Shown: positions 7,498-16,544 of the stretch, one piece after another
How positions within the stretch are numbered: position 1 is the first letter of the stretch
Layout of the letters: each line of letters opens with the position of its first letter
Assembly (NCBI GenBank): GCA_016288295.1
Contig: JAEEYV010000028.1
Coordinates: 1 to 46,748, forward strand
DNA from: Alphaproteobacteria bacterium
Lineage (GTDB): Bacteria > Pseudomonadota > Alphaproteobacteria > RF32 > CAG-239
DNA: 46,748 nucleotides
Direction of reading: 5' to 3'
Notes under the pieces: generated by a model
What the model was told of the DNA's origin: nothing
The model's database searches: none
What the model saw: the letters and a program-made list of their open reading frames with translations, nothing else
Position numbers and translations under genes: made by a program

Positions 7498-9588
7498 ATG
7501 TCAGATACAGAAAATCAAGATTTTTACGACTCTAATACCTCAGACGCTCCGCTTATTGATACCTTGGGCAGTGCTGTCAAACGTATTATCGAAAAAGGAA
7601 AAACTCGCGGTTATATAACTGTCGAGGAACTCAATAAGGCTCTTCCGTCAGAAAAAGAATCTTCAGAACAAATAGAAGATATCATGGCCGAAATTTCTGA
7701 TATGGGTATCAGCATTATATCAGAATCGGACGCTGATAACTTCGAACCTGAAGAAAATGAAGATACTTCTGAAGAATACGATGAAAGCGGTAACCTTGAT
7801 GAAAAAGATATCGGACGTTATGATGACCCGGTGCGTATGTACTTAAAGGAAATGGGAAGCGTTGAGCTTTTATCCCGAGAAGGCGAAATTGCTATTGCCA
7901 AACGTATTGAAGCCGGAAAAACCGTTATGATTGACGGCTTGTGCGAAAGTCCGATGACAATTAAGGCTATTGCATCATGGCGTGATGACTTATTAAATGG
8001 TCAAATGCAACTTCGTGATGTGGTCGACCTTGAAATGATGTACGGAGACGATCCCGAAGCTATTGTTTATGATGATGAAGACAGTACTTCAACCGTTATG
8101 GATCTTGAAAAAGTAACTGCAGAAATTGCCGATAAAGAAGACAGTCTTGATGATATTGATGAAGATCTTGAAGAAGATATGGATCTTGATGATACCGTCG
8201 ATAATGATGAAGGTGATGATGTCGATGATATATCTGATAAATCCGAGGAAACTGACAACGGAGAAGAAACATCTACTGATGATATTGACGATGATGATGA
8301 CGATGTTACCGGACACTCTTCCGCATCTGTTTCCGCAATGGAAGAAGCTCTTTGGGAACCAGTACTTGAAATATTAAATAAAATCTCAAGCTATTACGAC
8401 GATTTGAAAAAAATTCAAAGTCAACGTGTAACCGCCATTATATCGGGACAAAACATAAAACCTGCTTTGGAAAAGAAGTATGTTCAGGTAAAACGTGAGC
8501 TTGTTGAGCTAATGAGTTCAATCCATTTGAATGCTAATCGAATTGAACAGTTGGTTGAACAGCTAAATGATCTGAACAAACGTCTTATGGGGTTGGAAGG
8601 TAAATTGTTGCGCTATGCACTGTCTTGTAAAGTAAAACGCGATGACTTTCTCAATGAATATCAACTATCAGAACTAGACCCAGATTGGCTGAAAAATATC
8701 TCCCGTAAAAAAGATAAACATTGGCAGGATTTTGTTAATAAACACGGTACCGAAATTACTGATATTCGCGACAGTATTGCTCAAATGGCTAAAGAATGTG
8801 GCCTGCCGATTAGCGAATACCGTCGCATGGTCGATACCATCAAAAAGGGGGAACGTGAAGCAGAACGTGCCAAAAAAGAGATGATTGAGGCTAACTTACG
8901 CTTAGTTATTTCTATTGCTAAAAAATACACCAATCGTGGTCTGCAGTTCTTAGACCTCATTCAAGAGGGTAATATCGGTTTGATGAAAGCCGTTGACAAG
9001 TTCGAATATCGTCGTGGTTACAAGTTTTCTACTTATGCAACATGGTGGATACGTCAGGCCATAACTCGTTCAATTGCCGATCAGGCTCGCACTATTCGTA
9101 TTCCTGTTCACATGATTGAAACAATTAACAAACTTGTTCGTACTTCTCGCCAAATGCTATCTGAAATGGGACGTGAACCGGTACCAGAAGAGCTAGCCAC
9201 TCGCCTGTCCATGCCTTTGGAAAAAGTACGCAAGGTTATGAAAATTGCCAAAGAACCGGTAAGTTTGGAATCCCCTGTTGGTGATGAAGAAGATTCTTCT
9301 CTCGGTGATTTTATTCCGGACGAGAGTGCATTACAACCGCTTGACTCAGCAATTCACTCCAACCTTAAAGAAACCTGTACACGTATTTTGTCATCTCTGA
9401 CACCGCGTGAAGAGCGCGTTTTGCGTATGCGTTTTGGTATTGGTATGAATACTGATCACACATTGGAAGAAGTAGGACAACAGTTTAATGTTACGCGTGA
9501 ACGCATTCGCCAGATTGAGGCTAAAGCCTTGCGTAAGCTCAAACATCCGAGCCGCTCACGAAAATTACGCTCATTTTTGGATCAATAA
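7498..9588 (+). CDS. rpoD: RNA polymerase primary sigma factor RpoD
   Basis: A 696-residue protein. I chose ATG 7498 because AGGAAAAAG precedes it; the upstream ATG 7468 has no such site. Order of regions: 1.1 ([24 protein letters not shown]), 1.2 ([21 protein letters not shown]), a long non-conserved insert with an extremely acidic block at about residues 193-275, region 2 ([36 protein letters not shown] for -10 recognition), region 3 ([15 protein letters not shown]), and region 4 ([36 protein letters not shown] for -35 recognition). No convincing promoter is seen in the 178-base gap from dnaG. Confidence 0.97.
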   Translation: MSDTENQDFYDSNTSDAPLIDTLGSAVKRIIEKGKTRGYITVEELNKALPSEKESSEQIEDIMAEISDMGISIISESDADNFEPEENEDTSEEYDESGNLDEKDIGRYDDPVRMYLKEMGSVELLSREGEIAIAKRIEAGKTVMIDGLCESPMTIKAIASWRDDLLNGQMQLRDVVDLEMMYGDDPEAIVYDDEDSTSTVMDLEKVTAEIADKEDSLDDIDEDLEEDMDLDDTVDNDEGDDVDDISDKSEETDNGEETSTDDIDDDDDDVTGHSSASVSAMEEALWEPVLEILNKISSYYDDLKKIQSQRVTAIISGQNIKPALEKKYVQVKRELVELMSSIHLNANRIEQLVEQLNDLNKRLMGLEGKLLRYALSCKVKRDDFLNEYQLSELDPDWLKNISRKKDKHWQDFVNKHGTEITDIRDSIAQMAKECGLPISEYRRMVDTIKKGEREAERAKKEMIEANLRLVISIAKKYTNRGLQFLDLIQEGNIGLMKAVDKFEYRRGYKFSTYATWWIRQAITRSIADQARTIRIPVHMIETINKLVRTSRQMLSEMGREPVPEELATRLSMPLEKVRKVMKIAKEPVSLESPVGDEEDSSLGDFIPDESALQPLDSAIHSNLKETCTRILSSLTPREERVLRMRFGIGMNTDHTLEEVGQQFNVTRERIRQIEAKALRKLKHPSRSRKLRSFLDQ

Positions 9589-9593
9589 AAATA

Positions 9594-9620
9594 AAGCCCC
9601 GTGCTGGGGCTTAATTTTAC
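9594..9620. terminator. Bidirectional terminator between rpoD and the methyltransferase gene
   Basis: Stem AAGCCCC (9594-9600) with GGGGCTT (9606-9612), T-rich on both sides (TTAATTTT on plus, TTTATTTTTATT on minus). Confidence 0.85.
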
Positions 9621-10468
9621 CACTTCAAACTTTCAATTTTTTTACTCAATGTTTTAAAAGGACTTATTTTAGCTAATATACCTATGCAACAATTATAGGT
9701 TGCTATTACCCATCCTATTTTATTTCTGATATATGTTAACTTTACCAATGGTGAAGATGTGGTATCAACATATATAGATGCTCCACTCATGAGAGATACA
9801 TCTGTATTCGAACATATTGCAATAAGATATTTACAATCTTCAATTTTTAGATTTTTCTCTGTTGTAATTATATCTGAGGGTCTTTTTAAATCGCCTATTA
9901 TACTGCACAAACAAACAGACTGTCCTATAATACGCACATATTTAAATCGAGAAGACAAAAGATCATAAAATTCTTTTTGTGATAACTCGTGCACATGATA
10001 CTTGTTGTCTTTAATATGTAAAGGAGAAATAAGCGATGGAGTAGATATAAAAAGAATTCCATCATCTTTCAAAACATCAGAAAACAATGAAACAGCTCTC
10101 TCCTGTGATTGTTTTGAGATATGCTCTATAGTTTCAAAACAAGTGATAATATCAAATGTATCTGAGGAATAATCAATTGCATCAACAGATTTTACCTCAA
10201 AATGCAAATTTCCTCTATCTTTTCCTTGTACATATTGAGAATTGCAATATTCCACAACCTTAGGATCAATATCAGCTCCAATAACTTTACTTGCTGTCTT
10301 GCTCATTAATTCAGATCCATAACCAGCACCACAAGCAATATCCAGTACATTCTTATTTTTACAATACGGCTCGACAAGCATATACCTATGATAATGCTCT
10401 AAAGCCATAATAGAATTTGTCTTAAATTCAGGAATAAAACGTTCCCCCGTATATTTTATACTTTTCAT
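9617..10468 (-). CDS. SAM-dependent class I methyltransferase of a glycan cluster
   Basis: A 283-residue protein. The N-terminal GERFIPEF and HYHRYMLVEPY motifs are typical of methyltransferases found in LPS and O-antigen clusters. Motif I VLDIACGAGYG (41-51) binds S-adenosylmethionine; GADIDPKVVEYC is motif II; FDIITCFETIEHI and LKDDGILFIST complete the Rossmann core. The substrate is unknown. It starts just after the stop of the GtrB-like gene (ATG 10466-10468, stop codon 10469-10471), so the two form one minus-strand operon. Confidence 0.88.
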   Translation of the reverse strand: MKSIKYTGERFIPEFKTNSIMALEHYHRYMLVEPYCKNKNVLDIACGAGYGSELMSKTASKVIGADIDPKVVEYCNSQYVQGKDRGNLHFEVKSVDAIDYSSDTFDIITCFETIEHISKQSQERAVSLFSDVLKDDGILFISTPSLISPLHIKDNKYHVHELSQKEFYDLLSSRFKYVRIIGQSVCLCSIIGDLKRPSDIITTEKNLKIEDCKYLIAICSNTDVSLMSGASIYVDTTSSPLVKLTYIRNKIGWVIATYNCCIGILAKISPFKTLSKKIESLKW

Positions 10469-11407
10469 TTATTTTTTCACCTTTTCTTCAACGATATATA
10501 ATGGTCTTTGTTTGACTTCAACAAAGATTTTGGCAATATATTCGCCGATAATTCCTAAAGAAATCAGTTGTACCCCGCTAAACACCGTAATCAATGTAAC
10601 TGTAGAAGCCCAACCGGAAACAGAGCCATGAGAACTGTAATTAATCAAGATTCTTAAAATAAAACAAGCCCCCAGAAAAGAAATTAAAAATCCCATCAAA
10701 GTAACCAATCGCAAAGGCACTATTGAAAAACTTGATATTCCATTCCATGCAAAAGCCAACATCTTCTTTAGTGGATATTTTGTTTCTCCGGCAAGACGTG
10801 GGGTACGATCATAATAAACCATATCGGACTTAAAACCGACCAATGGAACGACAGCGCGTAAAAAAAGATTACGTTCAGGAAATTGCTTCAATTGTTCAAC
10901 AGTACGTTTAGTCATCATCCTAAAATCAGCATGATTATAAATCACCTTAACACCAAGCCAAGACATTATTTTATAAAAAGCTTGAGCTGTAAAACGCTTA
11001 AAAAACGTATCAGAATCACGTCTCTTTCGTACCCCATAAACAACATCATTTCCTTCATTTATCTTTTTTACCATTTCAATTATGCAATTAGGATCATCTT
11101 GCAAATCAGCATCAATCGTACAATACAAATCAGCATCATTGTCGTACATACCGGCCAAAATTGCCCCCTGATGACCAAAATTGCGAGATAGTTTAGAAGC
11201 CTCGAAAAGCTGATTTTTATTACATTCTTTAACCAATACCTCCCAGGTCTTATCATGACTTCCATCATCAACATAATGAACACGGCTGTCAGGTGAAACC
11301 AACTTATCATCAATCATCTTATTTAACAACTTTGACATTGTGTTAAGAGTTGATGGTAAAACTTCCTCTTCATTATAACACGGAATAACAATCAACAGTT
11401 TTTTCAT
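10469..11407 (-). CDS. GtrB/DPM1-like glycosyltransferase (GT2) with two membrane helices
   Basis: A 312-residue protein. Begins MKKLLIVIPCYNEEEVLP; nucleotide-sugar binding YVDDGSHDKT; catalytic DAD at 99-101 (TIDADLQDDP); RNFGHQGAILAGM is the classic undecaprenyl-phosphate sugar transferase block; PRLAGETKYPLKKM and SFSIVPLRLVTLMGF precede two membrane helices near 230-290. Such enzymes charge the lipid carrier with a sugar that a GtrA-type flippase moves across the membrane. It is divergent from a cluster holding GtrA. The donor sugar cannot be read from sequence. Confidence 0.88.
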   Translation of the reverse strand: MKKLLIVIPCYNEEEVLPSTLNTMSKLLNKMIDDKLVSPDSRVHYVDDGSHDKTWEVLVKECNKNQLFEASKLSRNFGHQGAILAGMYDNDADLYCTIDADLQDDPNCIIEMVKKINEGNDVVYGVRKRRDSDTFFKRFTAQAFYKIMSWLGVKVIYNHADFRMMTKRTVEQLKQFPERNLFLRAVVPLVGFKSDMVYYDRTPRLAGETKYPLKKMLAFAWNGISSFSIVPLRLVTLMGFLISFLGACFILRILINYSSHGSVSGWASTVTLITVFSGVQLISLGIIGEYIAKIFVEVKQRPLYIVEEKVKK

Positions 11408-11427
11408 GAGCAGTTCCTTATCAACAG

Positions 11428-11460
11428 GTTAGCGCTTTAAAATAGACAACTATCGCTAAC
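11428..11460. promoter_or_regulatory. Inverted repeat between divergent glycan operons
   Basis: GTTAGCG (11428-11434) and CGCTAAC (11454-11460) are perfect 7-bp inverted half-sites with a 19-base spacer, in the 97-base divergent gap. Candidate operator serving both directions; no T-run, so not a terminator. Confidence 0.35.
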
Positions 11461-11504
11461 AATGATAATAAGAAATTATTAAAAATTACTATACAAGGGG
11501 TATC

Positions 11505-12323
11505 ATGGTTAAAGTTTCTGTTCTTATTCCTGTTTATAATGCTTCAGCTTTTCTAAAAAGCAGTATTAACAGCATTTTGGAACAAACTTTTTCTGATTTT
11601 GAATTATTATTACTTAATGACTGCTCAACAGATAATTCTGAAGAAATCATTAAAACCTTTACCGATCCTCGTATAAAATATTTTAAAAACGAACACAATC
11701 TCGGAATATCCGGTAGCCGTAACCGACTAATGGATTTGGCCCAAGGGGAATATCTGGCAATTATGGATAACGATGACCTCTCAATGCCGGAAAGATTTGC
11801 AAAACAAGTTACTTTCTTGGACAATCACCCTGATGTTACTATTGTCGGCACTTGGGGAGAATTATTCAATAATATGCCGGCACATGGTGTTTATGCAAAA
11901 ATCAAAAAAATGATTACCAATATGGGATGGGTTTGGCGGCAACCGGCTACAGTTACAATCAAAGAAACTTTACGTGGTTGCACCTCCATGCATTCATCAA
12001 TGATGGTACGCCGTGCTGATTTAATAAAACATAATATCCGCTACAATGCCGAATATACACCTGCTGAAGATTATGACTTAATACGGCAGGTCTTAACCGC
12101 AGGACTTAAAATATGCAATCTTCAAGAAGTTCTGTTCAAATACCATCTTTACGGTGGCAACTTTTCCGTAAAAAAGAAAGAACTGATGAAAATCAATGAT
12201 GCTCGAGTTAAAGCTGATATTTGCAAATTTTTAAATATAACCAATTATCATCGCTATCCGTATTGGTTAATAATTGCACGAAAACTACGCCTCAAATGGC
12301 TTTTGAAATGGATAAAAATATGA
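11505..12323 (+). CDS. Glycosyltransferase family 2
   Basis: A 272-residue protein. GT-A fold: KVSVLIPVYNASAFL at the start, LLLLNDCSTDNSEEI for nucleotide binding, HNLGISGSRNRLMDLAQGEY, and the DxD motif DND at 88-90 (AIMDNDDLSMPERF). RADLIKHNIRYN and TPAEDYDLIRQVL form the acceptor side. There are no membrane helices, so a cytoplasmic or peripheral enzyme is likely. AAGGGG precedes the ATG. Its stop overlaps the next start (ATGA), showing translational coupling. Likely builds a surface glycan; sugar specificity unknown. Confidence 0.88.
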   Translation: MVKVSVLIPVYNASAFLKSSINSILEQTFSDFELLLLNDCSTDNSEEIIKTFTDPRIKYFKNEHNLGISGSRNRLMDLAQGEYLAIMDNDDLSMPERFAKQVTFLDNHPDVTIVGTWGELFNNMPAHGVYAKIKKMITNMGWVWRQPATVTIKETLRGCTSMHSSMMVRRADLIKHNIRYNAEYTPAEDYDLIRQVLTAGLKICNLQEVLFKYHLYGGNFSVKKKELMKINDARVKADICKFLNITNYHRYPYWLIIARKLRLKWLLKWIKI

Positions 12324-13963
12324 TCACCGAACCACTTTTTAGAGATAACATTCTAAGCAATATTTACAACAATTTTGCCTTTTATTTCCGATACTTCCTA
12401 AACGGTAATCTCTATATTTGGATGATTGCAGTTATTGCTTTTTTATTATTAAATTGGATTGTAACCAAATTTTACTTTCAAAATCGTTATGCTGATTTTG
12501 CTCCTAATGAGAGTTACACATTTTCTAAAAAACACAAAAGCCATTGGTTCGCTCTATGCATTGTAACTGCCTCATTTTTAATTTATTGCGGTAATACCTT
12601 ATGGCAGGAAATTTCAATATATACCGACTTTGACAGTATGTCTTGGTACTACACTCTAAGTTTCAGCAAAGGCATACTTCCTGCTGTTGACGGCCACTTT
12701 AGATATACTCCTCTGCAAGGAATTGATCTTAATATTATCTTTGGAATTTCAAATAATACCTATTTCATACACTCATACATATTCTTAAAACAGTTATTGA
12801 TTTTATGGCTAATGTACATATTATTTGATTTCATTCCTGTTTTCAAACGCTTGATAATGATTGCAATAATCAATTTACTTCCTTCTTTATTATGGATCAA
12901 CAGCGCCATTTTCCCCGAACAAAATGTCATAATTTTTGTACTGCTAAGTCTGATTTTCTTACGCCGTTTTCAACAAACCGGCTTTTCAAGATATTTATTG
13001 TATTTCATGATTTTTATGAACTTGGCATTATATAGTAAAGAAACTGTGGCTATCTTTTACGGAGGTTTTGGTATCTATCTGTTAATATCTGCTGTCATGA
13101 ACGGAAAAATCGCTCTCAACTCATTTTTACACCCAATTAAATGTATAAGGCAGTTTCCGGTTGAATATTTGATGTTTTGGAGCTTATTTATTTTTGCTAC
13201 CGGTTGGATGCTTTTAACCGACTTTGGCATCGACAATCGTTATCTTATGACACATGGAGCAGATCTAAATGAAGCAATAAAAATTTATCAAACTGAAATT
13301 TTAATAAACGTTCTGGCCTTAATTATTATGTTTATCAAATTAATAAAAACAAAAACTAAAAATTTACATTTATTTACCGAAGGAAGCCTAATCGGTTGCA
13401 CTATAATATCTTATTTGATTGTATTATCATTAAGACTTGTACCGACAGCTGATTATAGTGTTCCATATTATTTATATCTTCCGGCAGTTTTCTGCACTGT
13501 ATACATTTTTACCAACATAACTTCCAAACTACTACTATCTGTCATATCAATTTTGATTATAACTTTTGCCGGCTATTGCAACCTCAACACCTCTATGGCG
13601 CAACAGGGTAAAGAACGTCGTGATATAGCTGAATATCTCATTTCTCATGCCAAATTTATGGAAACAACCATTTATATTGATGTAAACGCCAAATATATTG
13701 ATACTATATGGTGGAAAACAAAAGCTTGGGCTAATGCATTGTTATACAGTTATCCGGATATTAAAATAAAATTCAAGCTTGATCCTCAAATATATAATAT
13801 CTGGTATATGAATCATATTATTCCGGTTCCTATAAGTAATGAAGCTCCCATTCGTGGCGATTATATATTGGTAAACAAAACACATAACCCTGGATATATA
13901 CCTGATCTCAGTGCAACTATCGCTTATGAAAACAAAGTTTATACCTTATATCATCTGGAATAA
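12320..13963 (+). CDS. Polytopic membrane protein of a Gtr-like glycan module
   Basis: A 547-residue protein with about ten hydrophobic helices, starting with an N-terminal anchor (LYIWMIAVIAFLLLNWIV). The start is taken at the ATGA overlap with the preceding gene; longer frames run back inside that gene. A periplasmic segment with aromatic and acidic residues (ISIYTDFDSMSWYYTLSF) follows the second helix, and a soluble C-terminal part holds YIDVNAKYIDTIWWKTKAW. Size, topology and position before gtrA match GtrC-type membrane glucosyltransferases, which are highly variable, but I see no diagnostic domain. The role is therefore inferred from context. Confidence 0.7.
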   Translation: MITEPLFRDNILSNIYNNFAFYFRYFLNGNLYIWMIAVIAFLLLNWIVTKFYFQNRYADFAPNESYTFSKKHKSHWFALCIVTASFLIYCGNTLWQEISIYTDFDSMSWYYTLSFSKGILPAVDGHFRYTPLQGIDLNIIFGISNNTYFIHSYIFLKQLLILWLMYILFDFIPVFKRLIMIAIINLLPSLLWINSAIFPEQNVIIFVLLSLIFLRRFQQTGFSRYLLYFMIFMNLALYSKETVAIFYGGFGIYLLISAVMNGKIALNSFLHPIKCIRQFPVEYLMFWSLFIFATGWMLLTDFGIDNRYLMTHGADLNEAIKIYQTEILINVLALIIMFIKLIKTKTKNLHLFTEGSLIGCTIISYLIVLSLRLVPTADYSVPYYLYLPAVFCTVYIFTNITSKLLLSVISILIITFAGYCNLNTSMAQQGKERRDIAEYLISHAKFMETTIYIDVNAKYIDTIWWKTKAWANALLYSYPDIKIKFKLDPQIYNIWYMNHIIPVPISNEAPIRGDYILVNKTHNPGYIPDLSATIAYENKVYTLYHLE

Positions 13964-13967
13964 TTCT

Positions 13968-14381
13968 ATGTTGAGCTTATATAAAAGACTTGAAAACATT
14001 TGGTTCAGATTACCGCAAAAACTACGCTTTCTATTTGTAGGCGGGTTTAATACCGTTTTTTCATATTCTTTATTTGTAATTATGGTAGCGCTTTTGGCAA
14101 CTCCTTACAAAATAGCTTTGATTATATGTTATATAATCTCAACTAATATCTCAATTTTTACTATGCGTTATTACGTTTTTCATTCGCATGGAAAACTTTG
14201 GCACGAATATTCTAAAAGCTGGGTGGTATATTTATCAATTTTGATCATTAATTATATTTTTATGTATATTGCAGTCGATGTTTGCAAAATAAATGAACTT
14301 ATTGCTCAAGCTATATACACCATACTTATCACCGTTTTTACATACTTAATGCACAAATACATAAGCTTTGCCCAACGCTGA
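13968..14381 (+). CDS. GtrA family membrane protein (putative lipid-linked sugar flippase)
   Basis: A 137-residue protein with four membrane helices, beginning FLFVGGFNTVFSYSLFVIMV, the standard GtrA opening (LRFLFVGG-NT). The last helix ends TYLMHKYISFAQR, matching the family's conserved K-[FY]-x-F end. GtrA proteins are thought to flip an undecaprenyl-phosphate sugar to the periplasm. The start is placed at ATG 13968, four bases after the previous stop; the longer frame overlaps that gene. It ends directly against the convergent recG stop, with no terminator between. Confidence 0.88.
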   Translation: MLSLYKRLENIWFRLPQKLRFLFVGGFNTVFSYSLFVIMVALLATPYKIALIICYIISTNISIFTMRYYVFHSHGKLWHEYSKSWVVYLSILIINYIFMYIAVDVCKINELIAQAIYTILITVFTYLMHKYISFAQR

Positions 14382-16460
14382 CTATCCTGCCAAATAAGTT
14401 TTTACGGCATCGTCTCGCTCAAAAAGATAGAGCAGGGTACGTAAAGCATCTCCGCGTGGGGTCTTAAGGTCGGGATCATTATTCACAATCATTTTTGCAT
14501 CTTGAGAAGCCGTCAGTAACAATCCTTGATGGACGCTCATATCTGCCAACCTAAAATTGGTAAATCCGGATTGCTTCGTTCCCAAAATTTCGCCGCCACC
14601 GCGTAATTTGAGATCTTCTTCAGCAATCAAAAACCCATCTTCGGTTTGCTTCATAACCTGTAAACGCGCACGTGCGGTATCACTTATTGGATATCCGTAA
14701 AGCAACAAACAAGTTGCCGCATTGTTACCTCTCTTAACCCGTCCGCGTAATTGGTGCAATTGCGCCAATCCAAAACGTTCGGCGTGCTCAATAATCATAA
14801 TTGTTGCTTCCGGCACATTAACACCGACTTCAATAACTGTTGTTGCCACCAAAAGATTTATTTTGCCGGATTTAAATTGCTCCATAATTTCATCTTTTTG
14901 CTTTTCTTTCATCTTCCCGTGAATGAGTCCTACCTTGTCTCCAAACACTTTTTGCAACAATTCAAAGCGTTGCTCTGCTGCTGCCAAATCCAATTTTTCG
15001 GATTCCTCGACCAACGGACACACCCAATAAGCCCGCGCTCCTTGTTTCAATTTGTTCTTCAGAGCTTCAATCACGTCATCGGCCTTAGTCAGCGGCATAA
15101 CCCTTGTATCAACTGGTTTACGCCCTTCCGGCAGTTGATCAATTTTTGAATATTCCATATCTCCGAAAGCAGTTAAAATCAAACTTCGCGGAATAGGGGT
15201 TGCGGTCATAACCAAAATATCAGCCTTGTTTCCCTTGTTTGATAAATTAAGCCGCTGATGCACACCGAAACGATGTTGTTCATCAATTATTACGCAGGCC
15301 AAATCATTGAATTCAACATCTTCAACAAACAAGGCGTGAGTACCGATTAAGATATCTATTTTTCCTTCAGCCAAATCGGCAATAATTTTGTTACGTGCTT
15401 TTCCTTTAACTTTACCGATTAACAATTCTGCACGCAAACCGATTGCTTCACAAACGGGTCCGATAGTCTCCATATGTTGTTTAGCCAAAATCTCTGTCGG
15501 AGCCATAATTGCGGCCTGAGTTCCGCATTCAACGGCATTGAGCATGGTCAACAAAGCTACGACGGTCTTGCCGCTACCGACATCGCCCTGCAATAATCTC
15601 AACATACGGTTATCACTTGCCTGGTCGGCAAAAATCTCTCCTAAAACTTTTTCCTGTGCATTGGTAAGCTTAAAAGGCAGCATATCCAAGACTTTTCGCC
15701 GCAACAACCCGTTACCGGAAATTTTTCTTCCTTTCTGTTTTTTGATTTTTTGCCGTACAATTGCCAATGCCAACTGATTTGCCAACAGTTCATCATATGC
15801 CAGCCGTGTTCTTATCGGATTTGTTGGCAACAAGTCATCAATGTTGCGAGGGTGATGAACCGCAATAATAGCCTGATTAAAACTCGGAAATCTACGTTGT
15901 CTCAGAAAATTTTCATCCTGCCATTCTGCAAAATCAGGCACTCTTTGCAACGCCTGTTCGGCAAGTTTATTCATAAATTTATTTGTAATTCCGGCGGTCA
16001 AACCGTATATCGGCTCATACTGCGGAACACCCTTCAAGTCTTTAACAATATAATCGGGATGACTCATCTGCAGCATATTGTTAAAACTCTCGATTTTACC
16101 GCTGACAAAACGTTTTTCCCCGACCGGAAGATTTTTTTCAATAGAGCTGGTATAAGCCTTAAAAAAACAAAGCAATAATTGATTACCGAGATTGTCCTCG
16201 CACATTACACGATAAGGCTGGCTTTTTCGGCGTGGGGGTTCGTGTTCAATTACCGATACCTCAACCGTGTTTACCTCTCCGATTTTAACATTTTTTAATG
16301 ATGGAACAATATTGCGGTTAACCAAAGAATAGGGCAAATGCCAAAGCACATCGCCGATTTTCTTTATATCCAGATTCCCCAATAGCTTGGCATATTTATC
16401 ACCAATTCCTGCAAAAGTGGTCACATCAGCAAACAGAGGAAACAAAATTGGCGGACGCAT
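14382..16460 (-). CDS. recG: ATP-dependent DNA helicase RecG
   Basis: A 692-residue protein of normal RecG length. It remodels stalled forks and branched DNA. The N-terminal wedge/OB domain covers residues 1-240. Helicase motifs follow: Walker A GDVGSGKT at 292-299, APTEILAKQH (Ia), Walker B DEQH at 393-396 (IIDEQHRFGV), MTATPIPRSL (III), TTVIEVGVNVP (V) and QLRGRVKRG (VI). The TRG motif region lies after QTEDGFLIAEEDLKLRGGGE. It is divergent from mfd across 84 bases, which must hold both promoters. Confidence 0.97.
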   Translation of the reverse strand: MRPPILFPLFADVTTFAGIGDKYAKLLGNLDIKKIGDVLWHLPYSLVNRNIVPSLKNVKIGEVNTVEVSVIEHEPPRRKSQPYRVMCEDNLGNQLLLCFFKAYTSSIEKNLPVGEKRFVSGKIESFNNMLQMSHPDYIVKDLKGVPQYEPIYGLTAGITNKFMNKLAEQALQRVPDFAEWQDENFLRQRRFPSFNQAIIAVHHPRNIDDLLPTNPIRTRLAYDELLANQLALAIVRQKIKKQKGRKISGNGLLRRKVLDMLPFKLTNAQEKVLGEIFADQASDNRMLRLLQGDVGSGKTVVALLTMLNAVECGTQAAIMAPTEILAKQHMETIGPVCEAIGLRAELLIGKVKGKARNKIIADLAEGKIDILIGTHALFVEDVEFNDLACVIIDEQHRFGVHQRLNLSNKGNKADILVMTATPIPRSLILTAFGDMEYSKIDQLPEGRKPVDTRVMPLTKADDVIEALKNKLKQGARAYWVCPLVEESEKLDLAAAEQRFELLQKVFGDKVGLIHGKMKEKQKDEIMEQFKSGKINLLVATTVIEVGVNVPEATIMIIEHAERFGLAQLHQLRGRVKRGNNAATCLLLYGYPISDTARARLQVMKQTEDGFLIAEEDLKLRGGGEILGTKQSGFTNFRLADMSVHQGLLLTASQDAKMIVNNDPDLKTPRGDALRTLLYLFERDDAVKTYLAG

Positions 16461-16544
16461 TGCTCAAAACCCTAAAATTTGATTGCTATTCTTGCATAAT
16501 TGTATATATTTTTGAAACAGATGTAAACAACAAGATAAAAAACT

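Noticed and set aside
8067..8377. ORFs on both strands over the acidic part of rpoD
   Set aside because: They are shadows of GAT/GAA-rich codons of rpoD; no ribosome-binding sites or plausible proteins.
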